42,073 nt of DNA from CAYXOX01 sp964466745 (GTDB taxonomy: Bacteria; Pseudomonadota; Alphaproteobacteria; Rhodobacterales; Rhodobacteraceae), in NCBI GenBank assembly GCA_964466745.1, contig CAYXOX010000012.1:1-42073 (forward strand), given 5' to 3'. Positions 15,759-24,146 of this stretch are shown here, in pieces. A program made the position numbers and the translations under genes. The notes beneath the pieces were generated by a model that saw nothing but the letters and a program-made list of their open reading frames with translations, did not search any database and was not told the DNA's origin. How positions within the stretch are numbered: the first letter of the stretch is position 1; the number at the start of each line of letters is the position of its first letter.

Positions 15759-17135
15759 ATGACAAGTTCCCTCACGCGCGAGCTTGTGCGGATCTGCCGG
15801 CGCCCGATCGGCAACCGGGACAGGGCGCGCGCGTCCCTGCACCTGGTGGACTGGCTGGGCTGCGCCATCGCCGGCGCCGCCGAGGCCCCGGGGCGCGCAC
15901 TGGCGGCACACGCCGCTGAGGCCGGCACGGGTCCGGCCACCGGCATCGCGCTCGCCGGCGGGAGGCTTGCGCTGCCGCCCGAGGCGGCGGCCTTTCTCAA
16001 CGGCGGGCTCGGCAACGTGCTGGAGATGGACGACGTGCACCGCGCGGCGATTCTGCATCCGGGTCCGGTGGTGATCCCCGCGGCGCTCGCCCAGGCCGAG
16101 GCCTCCGGCGCCACCGGAAACGCCCTGCTCGGGGCGATCCTGCGCGGCTACGAGGCGGTCATCCGGCTCGGCCGCTCCGTTGGGCCGGGGCACTACGCGA
16201 TCTGGCACAACACCGCCACCTGCGGCCCCCTGGGCGCGGCGATGGCGGGCGCATCGCTCCTCGATCTGCCGGAGGACGCTGCCGTCTGGGCGCTCGGCAA
16301 CGCGCTCACGCAAGCCTCCGGCCCCTGGCGGTGCCGGCACGAGCCGGTGATGACGAAGCAGCTTCACACCGCCCGTGCCGCGCAGGCCGGGCTGGCCGCG
16401 GCCCGCCTCGCCGCCCACGGGCTGACCGGGCCGGAACGCATGCTTGAAGGCGCGCAGGGGTTCTACGCAGCGATGTGCCCCGATCCGCGCCCCGACGCGC
16501 TCACCGCCGATCCGGAGGGCCCCTGGCTTGCATGGGAGACGAGCTTCAAGCCATGGCCCGCCTGCCGGCACGCCCACGCGGCCATCGACGCGTGCCTTGC
16601 GCTGCGCGACCGGCTGCCGGAAGGCAGGAGCATCGCCGCCGTCGAGCTGCTCACCTACGCCGATGCGCTGGCCTTCTGCGACCGCCCGGCGCCGCGCACC
16701 ACGGCCGAGGCCAAGTTCAGCCTGCAGCACGCCGCGGCCGTGGCCCTCCGCGACGGGCCTCCCCCGCTCGGCGCCTTCGCCGCCGAGGCGCTCGACCGCC
16801 CCGATCTGGCCGCCCTGCGCGGCAAGGTGACGGTGGCCGCCGGAGAACCCTTCGCCGGGGCCTACCCGGCCCGCTTCGGAGCGGCAGCCACGGCCGTGCT
16901 GGACGACGGCACGCGCCTGCGCGCCGAGATCCCCGATGCGCTGGGCGATCCCGAAAACCCGCTCTCGGAGCGTGCCATCGAAGCCAAGGCCCGCACCCTC
17001 ATGGAGGCCGCCGGCGTCGCCCCGTCGCGCGCCGCGGCGCTCGTCGCCGCGGCGCGCGCACTGGGTGAAGGCGGCGCTCCGGCCGAGCTTTCCCGCGCGC
17101 TTGCCGCCGCACTTGCCCCGAAGGATCCCCCATGA
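15759..17135 (+). CDS. MmgE/PrpD family protein (first copy)
   Basis: A 458-residue member of the MmgE/PrpD family, which includes 2-methylcitrate dehydratase, cis-aconitate decarboxylase and iminodisuccinate epimerase. Typical features are the N-terminal helical DWLGCAIAGA segment, NVLEMDDVHRAAILHPGPVVIPAALA, the GYEAVIRLGRSVG helix, and FKPWPACRHAHAAIDACLAL. Start choice: ATG at 15759. The in-frame ATG at 15720 would put codons inside the operator and -10 region and is rejected. It overlaps the ligase gene by ATGA. The reaction is unknown, probably hydration/dehydration, decarboxylation or epimerisation of a small carboxylic acid or its CoA ester. Confidence 0.82.
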   Translation: MTSSLTRELVRICRRPIGNRDRARASLHLVDWLGCAIAGAAEAPGRALAAHAAEAGTGPATGIALAGGRLALPPEAAAFLNGGLGNVLEMDDVHRAAILHPGPVVIPAALAQAEASGATGNALLGAILRGYEAVIRLGRSVGPGHYAIWHNTATCGPLGAAMAGASLLDLPEDAAVWALGNALTQASGPWRCRHEPVMTKQLHTARAAQAGLAAARLAAHGLTGPERMLEGAQGFYAAMCPDPRPDALTADPEGPWLAWETSFKPWPACRHAHAAIDACLALRDRLPEGRSIAAVELLTYADALAFCDRPAPRTTAEAKFSLQHAAAVALRDGPPPLGAFAAEALDRPDLAALRGKVTVAAGEPFAGAYPARFGAAATAVLDDGTRLRAEIPDALGDPENPLSERAIEAKARTLMEAAGVAPSRAAALVAAARALGEGGAPAELSRALAAALAPKDPP

Positions 17136-18526
17136 CCGAACCCGACTACTTCGCCTGCGTCGATGCGCCGGCACTGCGCGCGGCCTACCCCGCGGGGCCG
17201 GCCTTCCTGTCGACCTACACCGGCATGAGCCGCAACGAGCTTCGCGCGCTCCAGGAGGCACAGTTCGCCAAGGTGCTGGCCTTCGCCTGGCAGGTGCCCT
17301 TCTACCGGCGGCACTGGGGCGCCAGGGGGATCGAGCCCGGCGACATCCGCGGTCTCGACGACCTGCCGAAGCTGCCCACCTACGCGAAGTCCGACCTGAT
17401 GGCCTCGGTGGAAGCGCACCCGCCGATCGGCGATTTCCACGGGATCGACGCGCACCCACCGGGCAGCCGCCCGCCGCTGGTGTTCCAGACCACCAGCGGC
17501 ACCACGGGCAAGCCGCAGCCGCTGCTCTTCGGCCCGAAAAGCCGCGAGGTTCAGGCGTTGCTGCTGGCGCGGCTCTACGCCTTGCAGGGGATCGGGCGCG
17601 GCGACGTGATCCACTCCGTCTACGGGCACGGCATGGTCAATGGCGGCCACTACGTGCGCGAGGCCGTGGCCCACTGGGTGGGCGCGCAGTTCCTCAGCGC
17701 GGGTACCGGGGTGGAAACGCGCTCGGCCCAGCAGGTGAGCCTGATGGCCGCCTTCCGCGCCACGGCGATCGTGGGCTTCGGCGATTTCATCAAGCGGCTT
17801 GCCGAGGTCGCCCGGGAGGCGGGGCTGGAGCCGGGCCGCGACATTCCGGTGCGGGTGATCTCGGGCCATCTCGGCGCGGAGAGCCGGGCCTCGATGTCCG
17901 ACGCCTGGGGCGGCGCGGAGGTCTACGACTGGTACGGCGTGGGCGACACCGGGGCCATCGCCGGCGAGGGGCCCGACCAGAGCGGCCTGCATGTGCTGGA
18001 GGATGCGCAGTACCTCGAGCTGCTCGACGTGGATACCGGCGCGCCGGTCGAGGAGGGCGGCATGGGCGACATGGTGTGCACCTGCCTCTTCAAGGACGAC
18101 ATCTTCCCGATCATCCGGTTCCAGACCCACGACGTGAGCCGGGAAGTGCGGGGCGAAAACCCCCTCGGCCTGCCCTTCCGGCGCCTCGAAGGCTTCCTCG
18201 GGCGCTCGGACAACATGGTCAAGCTGCGCGGCATCAACATCTATCCACAGGGCATCGGCGCGCTCCTTGCCACGGAATTCCCCCAGGCCTGCGGCGAGTA
18301 TGTCTGCCGGGTGGAAAGCACCGGCGGCCGCGAGGAGATGACCGCGGTGGTCGAGGTCACGGAACGCCCCGAGGGGCTCGCCGAGGCGATGGAGGCGCAT
18401 CTGCGCACGCGCCTCGGCGTGGGCATCGCCGTGGAGCTTGCCGAGCCCGGCGGAACCGCCGAGGCGACGGGCATCGAAACGCGCCAGAAGCCCATCCGCC
18501 TCATCGACGCGCGGACCAGGGGCTGA
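17132..18526 (+). CDS. PaaK-like acyl/aryl-CoA ligase (AMP-forming)
   Basis: A 464-residue adenylate-forming enzyme resembling phenylacetate-CoA ligase. It should activate a carboxylic acid with ATP and CoA. The ATP loop is TTSGTTGK at 120-127. The adenine-binding segment VYDWYGVGDTGA and the hinge region GRSDNMVKLRGINIYPQGI follow. Near the C-terminus, ETRQKPIRLID supplies the catalytic lysine position of the PaaK C-domain. Length is close to PaaK proteins. The ATG overlaps the previous stop (ATGA), and the amidase gene begins four bases after its end. The pairing with an amidase suggests that the acid released from an amide is then activated. Substrate is unassigned. Confidence 0.88.
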   Translation: MTEPDYFACVDAPALRAAYPAGPAFLSTYTGMSRNELRALQEAQFAKVLAFAWQVPFYRRHWGARGIEPGDIRGLDDLPKLPTYAKSDLMASVEAHPPIGDFHGIDAHPPGSRPPLVFQTTSGTTGKPQPLLFGPKSREVQALLLARLYALQGIGRGDVIHSVYGHGMVNGGHYVREAVAHWVGAQFLSAGTGVETRSAQQVSLMAAFRATAIVGFGDFIKRLAEVAREAGLEPGRDIPVRVISGHLGAESRASMSDAWGGAEVYDWYGVGDTGAIAGEGPDQSGLHVLEDAQYLELLDVDTGAPVEEGGMGDMVCTCLFKDDIFPIIRFQTHDVSREVRGENPLGLPFRRLEGFLGRSDNMVKLRGINIYPQGIGALLATEFPQACGEYVCRVESTGGREEMTAVVEVTERPEGLAEAMEAHLRTRLGVGIAVELAEPGGTAEATGIETRQKPIRLIDARTRG

Positions 18527-18530
18527 AGCC

Positions 18531-19820
18531 GTGCAGGCGCGCGACAGGCTCGAGGCCGCGCTCACACGGATCGAGGCGCGCAACGCCGAGCTCGGCATCG
18601 TGACGGCGCTCGACGCCGACGCAGCCCGCGCCGCCGCGGATGCCGCCGATGCCCGCGCCGCCGCCGGCCGCGGGCGCGGCCCGCTCGACGGCGTGCTGCT
18701 CGGCGTGAAGGACAACATCGCCGTGAAGGGGATGCCCTGGACGGCTGGCCTCGAGGGCTGGCGCGGCCGGGTGGCGGCAGAAGACGCGGGCGTGGTTGCG
18801 CGGCTGCGCGCCGCCGGGGCGATCCCCGTCGCGATGCTCAACATGCACGAGGGCGCCCTCGGCGCCACCACCGACAACCCGGCCTACGGGCGCTGCCGCA
18901 ACCCGCTCGACCCCGCCCGCACCCCGGGCGGCTCCTCCGGAGGCTCGGCGGCCGCGCTGGCCGCGGGCTTCGTGGAACTCGCGCTGGGCACCGACACCAT
19001 GGGCTCGGTGCGCATTCCGGCCGCCTACTGCGGCGTCGCGGGGATCAAGCCCAGCGCAGGGCTCGTGGGGCGCTCCGGCCTTGCCTGGCTCGCGCCGTCG
19101 CTCGACACGATCGGGCCCATGGCCCGCACCGCGGCGGAGCTGGGCCCGGCGCTCGCGGCGATGGCCGGGTTGGACCCCGACGATCCGGCCAGCCTGCCCC
19201 TACCCGAGGGGTGGCAGGCGGAGTGCGGCATGTCCGGAACCCGGCTCGGCATCCCGGCGCAGATCGCGGCGGCGGATACCGAACCCGGCGTGATCGCGGG
19301 GCTCGAACGGGCGCGCGAGGCCGCCCTCGCGGCGGGCGCGGAGGTGGTCGAGACCGCGCTCGGGGGCTGGGCGCCAGGCGACGCGCGGCGCGGCGGGCTG
19401 CTTCTCTGCGAAGCCGAGGGCGCCGTGGCGCTCGCCGAACTTCTGGACCGGCCGGGCGCCATGAGCGCCGGGCTGCACGCTTTGCTGGACTACGGGCGCA
19501 GGCTGGAGTCGGCCCGCCTTGTGAGGGCCCTCGGCCGCATGGCGGCGGCGGCGGGCGCGGCGCACCGTGCCCTCGCCGAGGTGGACGCGCTGCTGATGCC
19601 GACCGCACCCCGGGGGCCGTTCCTCTGGGAGGCCGAGGTGCCCTCCGACCAGGCCGATTTCACCGCGCTCGCGAATTTCGCCGGGCTGCCCGCCGTCGCG
19701 ATCCCGGTGCCCCTGCCAGGCGCCCCGCTGCCCGCGTCGGTGCAGCTGGTCGGTGCGCCCTTCGCCGACATGGCGCTGATCGCCCTCGGCGAAGCCCTGG
19801 AGACGGCTCTCGGGCAGTGA
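18531..19820 (+). CDS. Amidase (amidase signature family)
   Basis: A 429-residue serine amidase with the full Ser-cisSer-Lys triad: K60 in GVKDNIAVKG, S135 in PGGSSGGSAA and S159 in GTDTMGSVRIPAAYCG. These enzymes hydrolyse carboxamides to acid plus ammonia or amine in the cytosol. The start is GTG at 18531, four bases after the ligase stop, with AGGGG upstream. The frame also runs upstream into the ligase gene, which is a shadow. In context it may act as a half-amidase after ring opening by the deacetylase-fold protein of unit D. That is inference. GatA is an alternative family name but no gatB/gatC neighbours exist. Confidence 0.9.
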   Translation: MQARDRLEAALTRIEARNAELGIVTALDADAARAAADAADARAAAGRGRGPLDGVLLGVKDNIAVKGMPWTAGLEGWRGRVAAEDAGVVARLRAAGAIPVAMLNMHEGALGATTDNPAYGRCRNPLDPARTPGGSSGGSAAALAAGFVELALGTDTMGSVRIPAAYCGVAGIKPSAGLVGRSGLAWLAPSLDTIGPMARTAAELGPALAAMAGLDPDDPASLPLPEGWQAECGMSGTRLGIPAQIAAADTEPGVIAGLERAREAALAAGAEVVETALGGWAPGDARRGGLLLCEAEGAVALAELLDRPGAMSAGLHALLDYGRRLESARLVRALGRMAAAAGAAHRALAEVDALLMPTAPRGPFLWEAEVPSDQADFTALANFAGLPAVAIPVPLPGAPLPASVQLVGAPFADMALIALGEALETALGQ

Positions 19821-19824
19821 CCCC

Positions 19825-19852
19825 GCGCCCCGGGCCCGACCCGGGGCCTCGC
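19825..19852 (+). repeat. Palindromic repeat, copy 1
   Basis: A 28-base element with an internal perfect hairpin GCCCCGGG-CCCGA-CCCGGGGC (19827-19847). It matches the reverse complement of 19937-19964 at 26 of 28 bases. It lies directly after the amidase stop, where it could act as a terminator or a REP-like element. Confidence 0.7.
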
Positions 19853-19936
19853 GGCCGTGGGCGCAATCTCCCGTGCGGGGAACGGCAAATAACGCGGCCC
19901 GGCGGCCTGAAGGGCACGGCGCTCGTCTCGTGCGGG

Positions 19937-19964
19937 GCGAGGCCCCGGGTCGAGTCCGGGGCGC
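19937..19964 (-). repeat. Palindromic repeat, copy 2 (inverted)
   Basis: This is the inverted partner of 19825-19852, with 26 of 28 bases identical after reverse complement. Its own hairpin is GCCCCGG-GTCGAGT-CCGGGGC. The two mismatches are in the loop region, so the stems are conserved. That suggests a mobile or selected repeat family rather than chance GC richness. Confidence 0.7.
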
Positions 19965-20167
19965 GAGTTCCCCTCGTGCCCGGCTCGAGCAGTGGCCGGC
20001 GGCACGGCAGCGGCGCGTCCTGCGCGAAAGCTCCTTCCCGGCGGCGCGCGCGACCGGCCCCCGTCGTCGCGGACTGAGCCGAACGGGCACAGGTTTCGAG
20101 CCATCACGCGCCGCCGCGGCGGGCGGCAAAGGGGCCGGACGGGCCAGGACCGCGCCGGCGCGGGCCG

Positions 20168-20989
20168 TCACCCGAAGTCGGGCCGCCGTTTCTCCAGGAA
20201 GGCCCGGTAGCCCTCCCGGAAGTCCTGGCCGGCGAAGCTGGCCTCGAAGGCCGCGCGCAGCTCGGGTGTTTCGGCCGCCGTCCCCCCGCGGATGGCCTCG
20301 ATCGTGGCCTTGGCGGTGCGCAGCGAGGTCTGCGACAGGCCGGAGAGCGTTTCCGCGTAGTCGCGGACCGATTCCGCGAGGCTCTCTTCGGCCACCACCC
20401 TGTCCACCAGGCCGATCTGCAACGCCTCGGCGGCTTCCACCAGCCGCGCCGAGAACAGGATGTCCTTGGCCCGGGCCGGCCCCACCAGACCGACCAGCTG
20501 CCGGGTATCGGCGAAGGAATAGGCCAGGCCCAGCCGCGCCGGCGTGATGCCGAAGCGCGCGCCTTCGGACGCGAAGCGCAGATCGCAGGAGAGCGCCAGC
20601 CCGCAGCCGCCGCCCACGCAGGCGCCGCGGATCTCCGCCAGCACCGGCATCGGGAGCGCGGCCACCGCCGCCTGCCCCGCGCGCACCGCGGCATTGGTGC
20701 GCCCCGCCGCTTCCGCCGTCCGGTAGGCGTCCGGGAACTCGGCGATGTCGGCCCCCGCGGAGAAATGTCCACCCGCGCCGCGAACGACCACCACCCGCAC
20801 CGCCGGATCCGCTGCGAGCCGGGCACAGATGGCCGGCAGCGCGGCCCACATCTCCTGCCGGATGGCGTTGCGCCGCTCGGGGGCGCTGAGCGTCAGCGTG
20901 GCGATGCGGCCCGGCTCCAGGGTGAGCCCGCCGCCGGCGAAGCGCTCGGGGGGGCTGTCGGGGCTGGCGCTCGCGGTTCCGTCGGTCAT
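20168..20989 (-). CDS. Enoyl-CoA hydratase/isomerase family protein lacking both catalytic glutamates
   Basis: A 273-residue crotonase-fold protein. The oxyanion-hole segments GHFSAGADIAEF (75-85) and RGACVGGGCGLALSCDLRFA (121-140) are clear. In classical hydratases the second segment reads GGGCE and the next reads PE; here these are G130 and A151 (FGITPARLGLAYS). Both general acid/base glutamates are therefore missing. Isomerase, hydrolase or decarboxylase chemistry is possible. The start ATG at 20989 has GGGGAGA seven bases upstream. It is the last gene of unit C, 126 bases after the beta-lactamase-fold gene. Confidence 0.85.
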   Translation of the reverse strand: MTDGTASASPDSPPERFAGGGLTLEPGRIATLTLSAPERRNAIRQEMWAALPAICARLAADPAVRVVVVRGAGGHFSAGADIAEFPDAYRTAEAAGRTNAAVRAGQAAVAALPMPVLAEIRGACVGGGCGLALSCDLRFASEGARFGITPARLGLAYSFADTRQLVGLVGPARAKDILFSARLVEAAEALQIGLVDRVVAEESLAESVRDYAETLSGLSQTSLRTAKATIEAIRGGTAAETPELRAAFEASFAGQDFREGYRAFLEKRRPDFG

Positions 20990-21115
20990 CTCGGTATCTC
21001 CCCGTCGTCGGGCCGCCCGCGGGGGCGGCACGGAGGCTGGCGGCCGGCTGCTTGCCGGGCGCCCACGCGCACCGGCCCCGTGGCGAGGCGCGCGCAGAAC
21101 GGCCCGCGCACGGCT

Positions 21116-22252
21116 CTAGAGGCAGGCATGGCAGGCGGCCACCAGCGCCCTCGCCCGCGGCGAACTGCCCATCGCGGGATCCATCCGCCCGGTGACATAG
21201 CCGAAGGCGAGCCCGCTGTCAGGATCGGCGAAGCCCTGGGCGCCGCCCGCCCCCCAGTAGCCGAGGGCGCAGGGCGAAGGGCCGAAATCGAGCGCGGGCG
21301 GGCAAGACAGCTCCAGCCCCTGCGCCATGCGGATGGGGATGCCGAGGACCGGGTCCTCCGCCTCGCTCCGCCAGCGCTCCGCCGCCAGCGCGGCACGGCG
21401 CTCGCCGGAGAGCAGCCCGCCGGGCAGCACGAACTGCTCGTAGATCCGGGCGATCGCCGCGGCGGTGGCGTGGCCGCTGCCCGAGCCGATCACCGCGCCG
21501 CGCCAGCGCGCGGAGTTGAAATCCTCGCCGCGCGCGAAGAACCGCATCGACCGGGCGAAGAGCGTGTGCGGCGCCTCGTCGAGCGCCCGCCAGAGCGCTC
21601 CGGGATCGTCCTGCGTGAGGTGGACCGCCCGCGCGGCCTCCAGCGCCGAAAGCCCGATGCGGAAATCGGCGCCGAGCGGCCCGGCGATCTCGCTTGCGAT
21701 CAGCGCCGCGGCGGGGGCGCCCGCCGCCCGCGCCATCAGGCCGCCCAGGAGGTGGCCGTAGGTCATGTTGTGGTAGGCCGGCGTGCCCGGCGCCAGCACC
21801 GGCGGCGAGACGGCCAGCGCGGCCTCCATCGCCGGAGCGTCGTAGAGCACGCCCTCGGGCACCGCCTGCGCGACCGCCGGCAGGCCGGCGCGATGGGTCA
21901 GCATGTCATCGACGGAGACCTCTGCCTTCCCGGCAGCCGCGAAGCCGGGCCAGTAACGGGCCACCGGCGCGGCGAGATCGAGACGCCCGCGGTCGATCAG
22001 CACATGGGCGAGGAGGGCGAAGACGCCCTTCGTGACCGAGAAGCAGCAGGCCAGGCTGTCGGCCCGCCACGGCGCCCCGCTGGCAGGATCGGCGGCGCCG
22101 CCATGCAGATCGAGCACCGCGCGGCCGCCGATGCGGAGCGCGAGGGCGCCGCGCTCCTCGCCCGCGGCCACGCTGGCCGCGAACCGCTCGGCGACCCGTG
22201 TGAAGGCCGGGTCGTACCGGCCTTCCAGCGGGCGCGGGGCCTCTGCCTGCAC
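21116..22252 (-). CDS. Beta-lactamase-fold serine hydrolase (class C-like esterase)
   Basis: A 378-residue protein of the beta-lactamase/EstB/LACTB family. The nucleophile motif is S72-VTK-75 and the second motif is YHN in PAYHNMTYGHL. These enzymes act as esterases, amidases or peptidases rather than true beta-lactamases when, as here, no signal peptide is present. The protein begins VQAEAPRPLEGRYDPAF. The start is GTG at 22252, four bases after the acyl-CoA dehydrogenase stop, so it is co-translated within unit C. Its substrate is unknown. By position it may cleave an ester or amide of the imported compound or a pathway intermediate. Confidence 0.85.
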   Translation of the reverse strand: MQAEAPRPLEGRYDPAFTRVAERFAASVAAGEERGALALRIGGRAVLDLHGGAADPASGAPWRADSLACCFSVTKGVFALLAHVLIDRGRLDLAAPVARYWPGFAAAGKAEVSVDDMLTHRAGLPAVAQAVPEGVLYDAPAMEAALAVSPPVLAPGTPAYHNMTYGHLLGGLMARAAGAPAAALIASEIAGPLGADFRIGLSALEAARAVHLTQDDPGALWRALDEAPHTLFARSMRFFARGEDFNSARWRGAVIGSGSGHATAAAIARIYEQFVLPGGLLSGERRAALAAERWRSEAEDPVLGIPIRMAQGLELSCPPALDFGPSPCALGYWGAGGAQGFADPDSGLAFGYVTGRMDPAMGSSPRARALVAACHACL

Positions 22253-22256
22253 CGCC

Positions 22257-23429
22257 TCAGGCCGGGTTCCGCTCGATCAGCTGCTTGGCGATGATCATCC
22301 GCTGGATCTCGTTGGTGCCCTCGCCGATGCACATCAGCGGCGCGTCGCGGAAGTAGCGCTCGACATGGTATTCCTTCGAGTAGCCGTAGCCGCCGTGGAT
22401 GCGCATGGCCTCGAGGCTGTTCTCCACCGCCGTCTCTGAGGCGAAGAACTTCGCCATGCCGGCCTCCATGTCGCACCGCTCGCCGCTATCGTAGGCGCGG
22501 GCGGCATCGTAGGTGAGCAGACGCGCGGCCTGCAGCTTGGTGGCCATTTCCCCGAGCTTGAGCTGGATTGCCTGGTGCTGGGCGATGGGCTTGCCGAAGG
22601 TCTTGCGGGTCTGGGCATAGGCGACGCTGTCGTTCAGCGCCGCGGCGGCGAGCCCGCAGCCGCGTGCGGCGATGTTGATACGGCCCAGCTCCAGCCCCCC
22701 CAGGGCCGCCTGCATCCCCTTGCCCTCGACCCCGCCGAGAAGGCGGGAGGCCGGGATGCGGTAGCCGTCGAACACCAGCTCGGCGCTGTCGATGCCCTTG
22801 TAGCCGAGCTTCTCCAGTTTCTTGGACACGGTGAAGCCCGGCCCCTTCTCGGCGATGAACATGCTCATCCCCTTGTGGCGCGGGTCGGCATCCGGGTCGG
22901 TCTTGACCAGAAGGGCGAAGCACTGCCCCTCGATGCCGTTGGAGATCCAGGTCTTGGTGCCGGTGATGACGTAATCGTCGCCGTCGCGCACCGCGCGGGT
23001 CCGGATCGCCTGGAGATCGGTGCCGGCATCGGGCTCGGTGAGCGCCAGCCCGCCGCGCAGCTCGCCGCAGGCGAAGCGCGGCAGGAGCTCGGCCTTCTGC
23101 TCGGGCGTGCCCATGCGGGCGACGCAGGCAGCCATGATCAGATGGCTGTTGAAGATCCCCGTGAGCGACATCCAGGTGGCCGAGATCTTCTCCACGATCC
23201 TGGCATAGGTCGTGGCCGAGAGGCCGAGGCCACCGAACTCCTCGGGGATGGTGGCGCCGAAGAGGCCGAGCTCCTTCATCTGTTCGACCATCTCGTGGGG
23301 GTAGGCATCGGCGTGGTCGAACTTCAGCACATGGGGGCGCACGTCGCGCTCGAGCCATTTCTCGATCGCGTCGAGCATCAGCGCCTCGTGTTCCTCCGAT
23401 GCGCCCGTCTCGCCGAACTGCGTGTTCAT
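22257..23429 (-). CDS. Acyl-CoA dehydrogenase
   Basis: A 390-residue FAD-dependent acyl-CoA dehydrogenase that introduces an alpha-beta double bond and passes electrons to ETF. Signatures are GLALTEPDAGTDLQAI, YVITGTKTWISNG and RKTFGKPIAQHQAIQLKLGEMA. MCIGEGTNEIQRMIIAK carries the catalytic glutamate, E370 in GEGT. The start ATG at 23429 is consistent with the family. It lies between MaoC (40 bases upstream) and the beta-lactamase-fold gene. The set MaoC plus dehydrogenase suggests desaturation followed by hydration of a short or branched acyl-CoA. Confidence 0.93.
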   Translation of the reverse strand: MNTQFGETGASEEHEALMLDAIEKWLERDVRPHVLKFDHADAYPHEMVEQMKELGLFGATIPEEFGGLGLSATTYARIVEKISATWMSLTGIFNSHLIMAACVARMGTPEQKAELLPRFACGELRGGLALTEPDAGTDLQAIRTRAVRDGDDYVITGTKTWISNGIEGQCFALLVKTDPDADPRHKGMSMFIAEKGPGFTVSKKLEKLGYKGIDSAELVFDGYRIPASRLLGGVEGKGMQAALGGLELGRINIAARGCGLAAAALNDSVAYAQTRKTFGKPIAQHQAIQLKLGEMATKLQAARLLTYDAARAYDSGERCDMEAGMAKFFASETAVENSLEAMRIHGGYGYSKEYHVERYFRDAPLMCIGEGTNEIQRMIIAKQLIERNPA

Positions 23430-23469
23430 CGCGTCTCCTCCTGCCCCGCGGGGCGATGTGGCGGCCGGC

Positions 23470-23988
23470 TCAGTAGCCGGCCTTTTCCTCGGTCTCCCAG
23501 CCGCGCCTGGCGACGAGGATGGTGCGTTCGAAGGTGCAGACGACCGTGCCGTGCTGGTTGAACCCGCGTGTGAAGACGGTGACGAGGCCGGCGTTGGGGC
23601 GCGACCTGCTCTCGCGCTTGGCGCGCACCTCGGTTTCGCCCGAAAGCGTGTCGCCGGCGAAGAGCGGGGCCGTCATCTTGATGTCGGTCCAGCCGAGATT
23701 GGCGATCGCCTTCTGGCTGACGTCGCTCACGCTCATGCCCACCAGCACCGCCAGCGTGAGCGGCGAGGCGATGATGGGCTTGCCGAATTCCGAGTGCCGG
23801 GCGTACTCGGCATCGAAATGCAGCGGGTGGGTGTTCATCGTCAGCAGCGTGAACCAGGTATTGTCGGTCTCCGTCAGCGTGCGGTTGGGGCGATGCTCGT
23901 AGACGTCGCCGACCTCGAAATCCTCGTAGTAGCGCCCGAAGCGCTCGCGGTAGCGGTTCTCACCGACCTTCTCGGCGTGGTGGCTCAT
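23470..23988 (-). CDS. MaoC-family dehydratase/hydratase
   Basis: A 172-residue hotdog-fold protein of the MaoC group, which hydrates enoyl-CoA esters and includes mesaconyl-CoA and itaconyl-CoA hydratases. It shows YYEDFEVGDVYEHRPNRTLTE followed by TDNTWFTLLTMNTHPLHFD (residues 41-59), the family's active-site region. The segment FGKPIIASPLTLAVLVG follows. It starts at ATG 23988 and is the first gene of unit C. A promoter and a perfect operator copy lie upstream. With the CitE-like lyase of unit E, a mesaconyl/itaconyl-to-citramalyl-CoA type step is plausible but unproven. Confidence 0.88.
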   Translation of the reverse strand: MSHHAEKVGENRYRERFGRYYEDFEVGDVYEHRPNRTLTETDNTWFTLLTMNTHPLHFDAEYARHSEFGKPIIASPLTLAVLVGMSVSDVSQKAIANLGWTDIKMTAPLFAGDTLSGETEVRAKRESRSRPNAGLVTVFTRGFNQHGTVVCTFERTILVARRGWETEEKAGY

Positions 23989-24012
23989 GGCGCGGGGGCT
24001 CCCTCTCGCGGC

Positions 24013-24028
24013 AGATGTCCGGATGAGT
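24013..24028. promoter_or_regulatory. Weak second operator-like site before maoC
   Basis: This site matches the 16-bp operator at 11 of 16 positions, including the core GTCCGGA. Its centre is 43 bases, about four helical turns, from the perfect copy at 24056-24071, and it sits around the predicted transcription start. It may be a low-affinity auxiliary site, or chance. Confidence 0.3.
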
Positions 24029-24056
24029 TCTTAGTTTGCGGACGATGGTCCGTCAA
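24028..24056 (-). promoter_or_regulatory. Promoter of unit C (maoC)
   Basis: On the minus strand, TTGACG (24056-24051), a 17-base spacer, and TAAGAA (24033-24028) give a start near 24021 and a leader of about 33 bases. The -35 box abuts the perfect operator and shares one base with it. Confidence 0.6.
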
Positions 24057-24071
24057 TTTGTCCGGACAAAT
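24056..24071. promoter_or_regulatory. GntR operator copy 2 (unit C), perfect palindrome
   Basis: ATTTGTCCGGACAAAT is symmetric at all 16 positions. It lies 68 bases before the maoC start and directly against the -35 box. It is the best of the four copies and defines the consensus. The surrounding bases 23989-24289 hold no gene, only this control region and the hairpin at 24126. Confidence 0.85.
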
Positions 24072-24125
24072 ATCGTTCCCGGAGCGCCCCGGAGCCGGCC
24101 GCGCGGCCCGCGCCTGGCGCGCGGG

Positions 24126-24146
24126 GCGAGAGGCGCTGCCTCTCGC
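24126..24146 (-). terminator. Strong hairpin at the end of unit D
   Basis: GCGAGAGGC-GCT-GCCTCTCGC is a perfect 9-bp stem with a 3-base loop, about 145 bases after the stop of the last gene of unit D and before the unit C promoter. It is followed (plus strand) by GAGGTATTTGAAGACCAAAG. From memory this combination resembles an intergenic hairpin element common in Rhodobacterales; no search was done. There is no T-run, so terminator strength is uncertain. Confidence 0.5.

Larger units (their letters stand above)
19821..20167. other. Convergent gap holding an inverted pair of palindromic repeats
   Basis: About 350 bases lie between the amidase (+) and enoyl-CoA hydratase-like (-) stops, with no credible gene. 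It contains two copies of a 28-base palindromic element in opposite orientation (separate entries). The remainder is GC-rich, without T-runs. The likely role is bidirectional transcription ending. Confidence 0.6.

Noticed and set aside
13651..17459. A 1017-codon minus frame suggesting a longer CoA-transferase
   Set aside because: The upstream part runs antisense through MmgE/PrpD and is low complexity. A good ribosome site supports GTG at 15674.
21116..22252. Antibiotic-resistance beta-lactamase
   Set aside because: There is no signal peptide and the motifs fit the cytosolic EstB/LACTB-like hydrolase group. The gene lies inside a CoA-ester operon.
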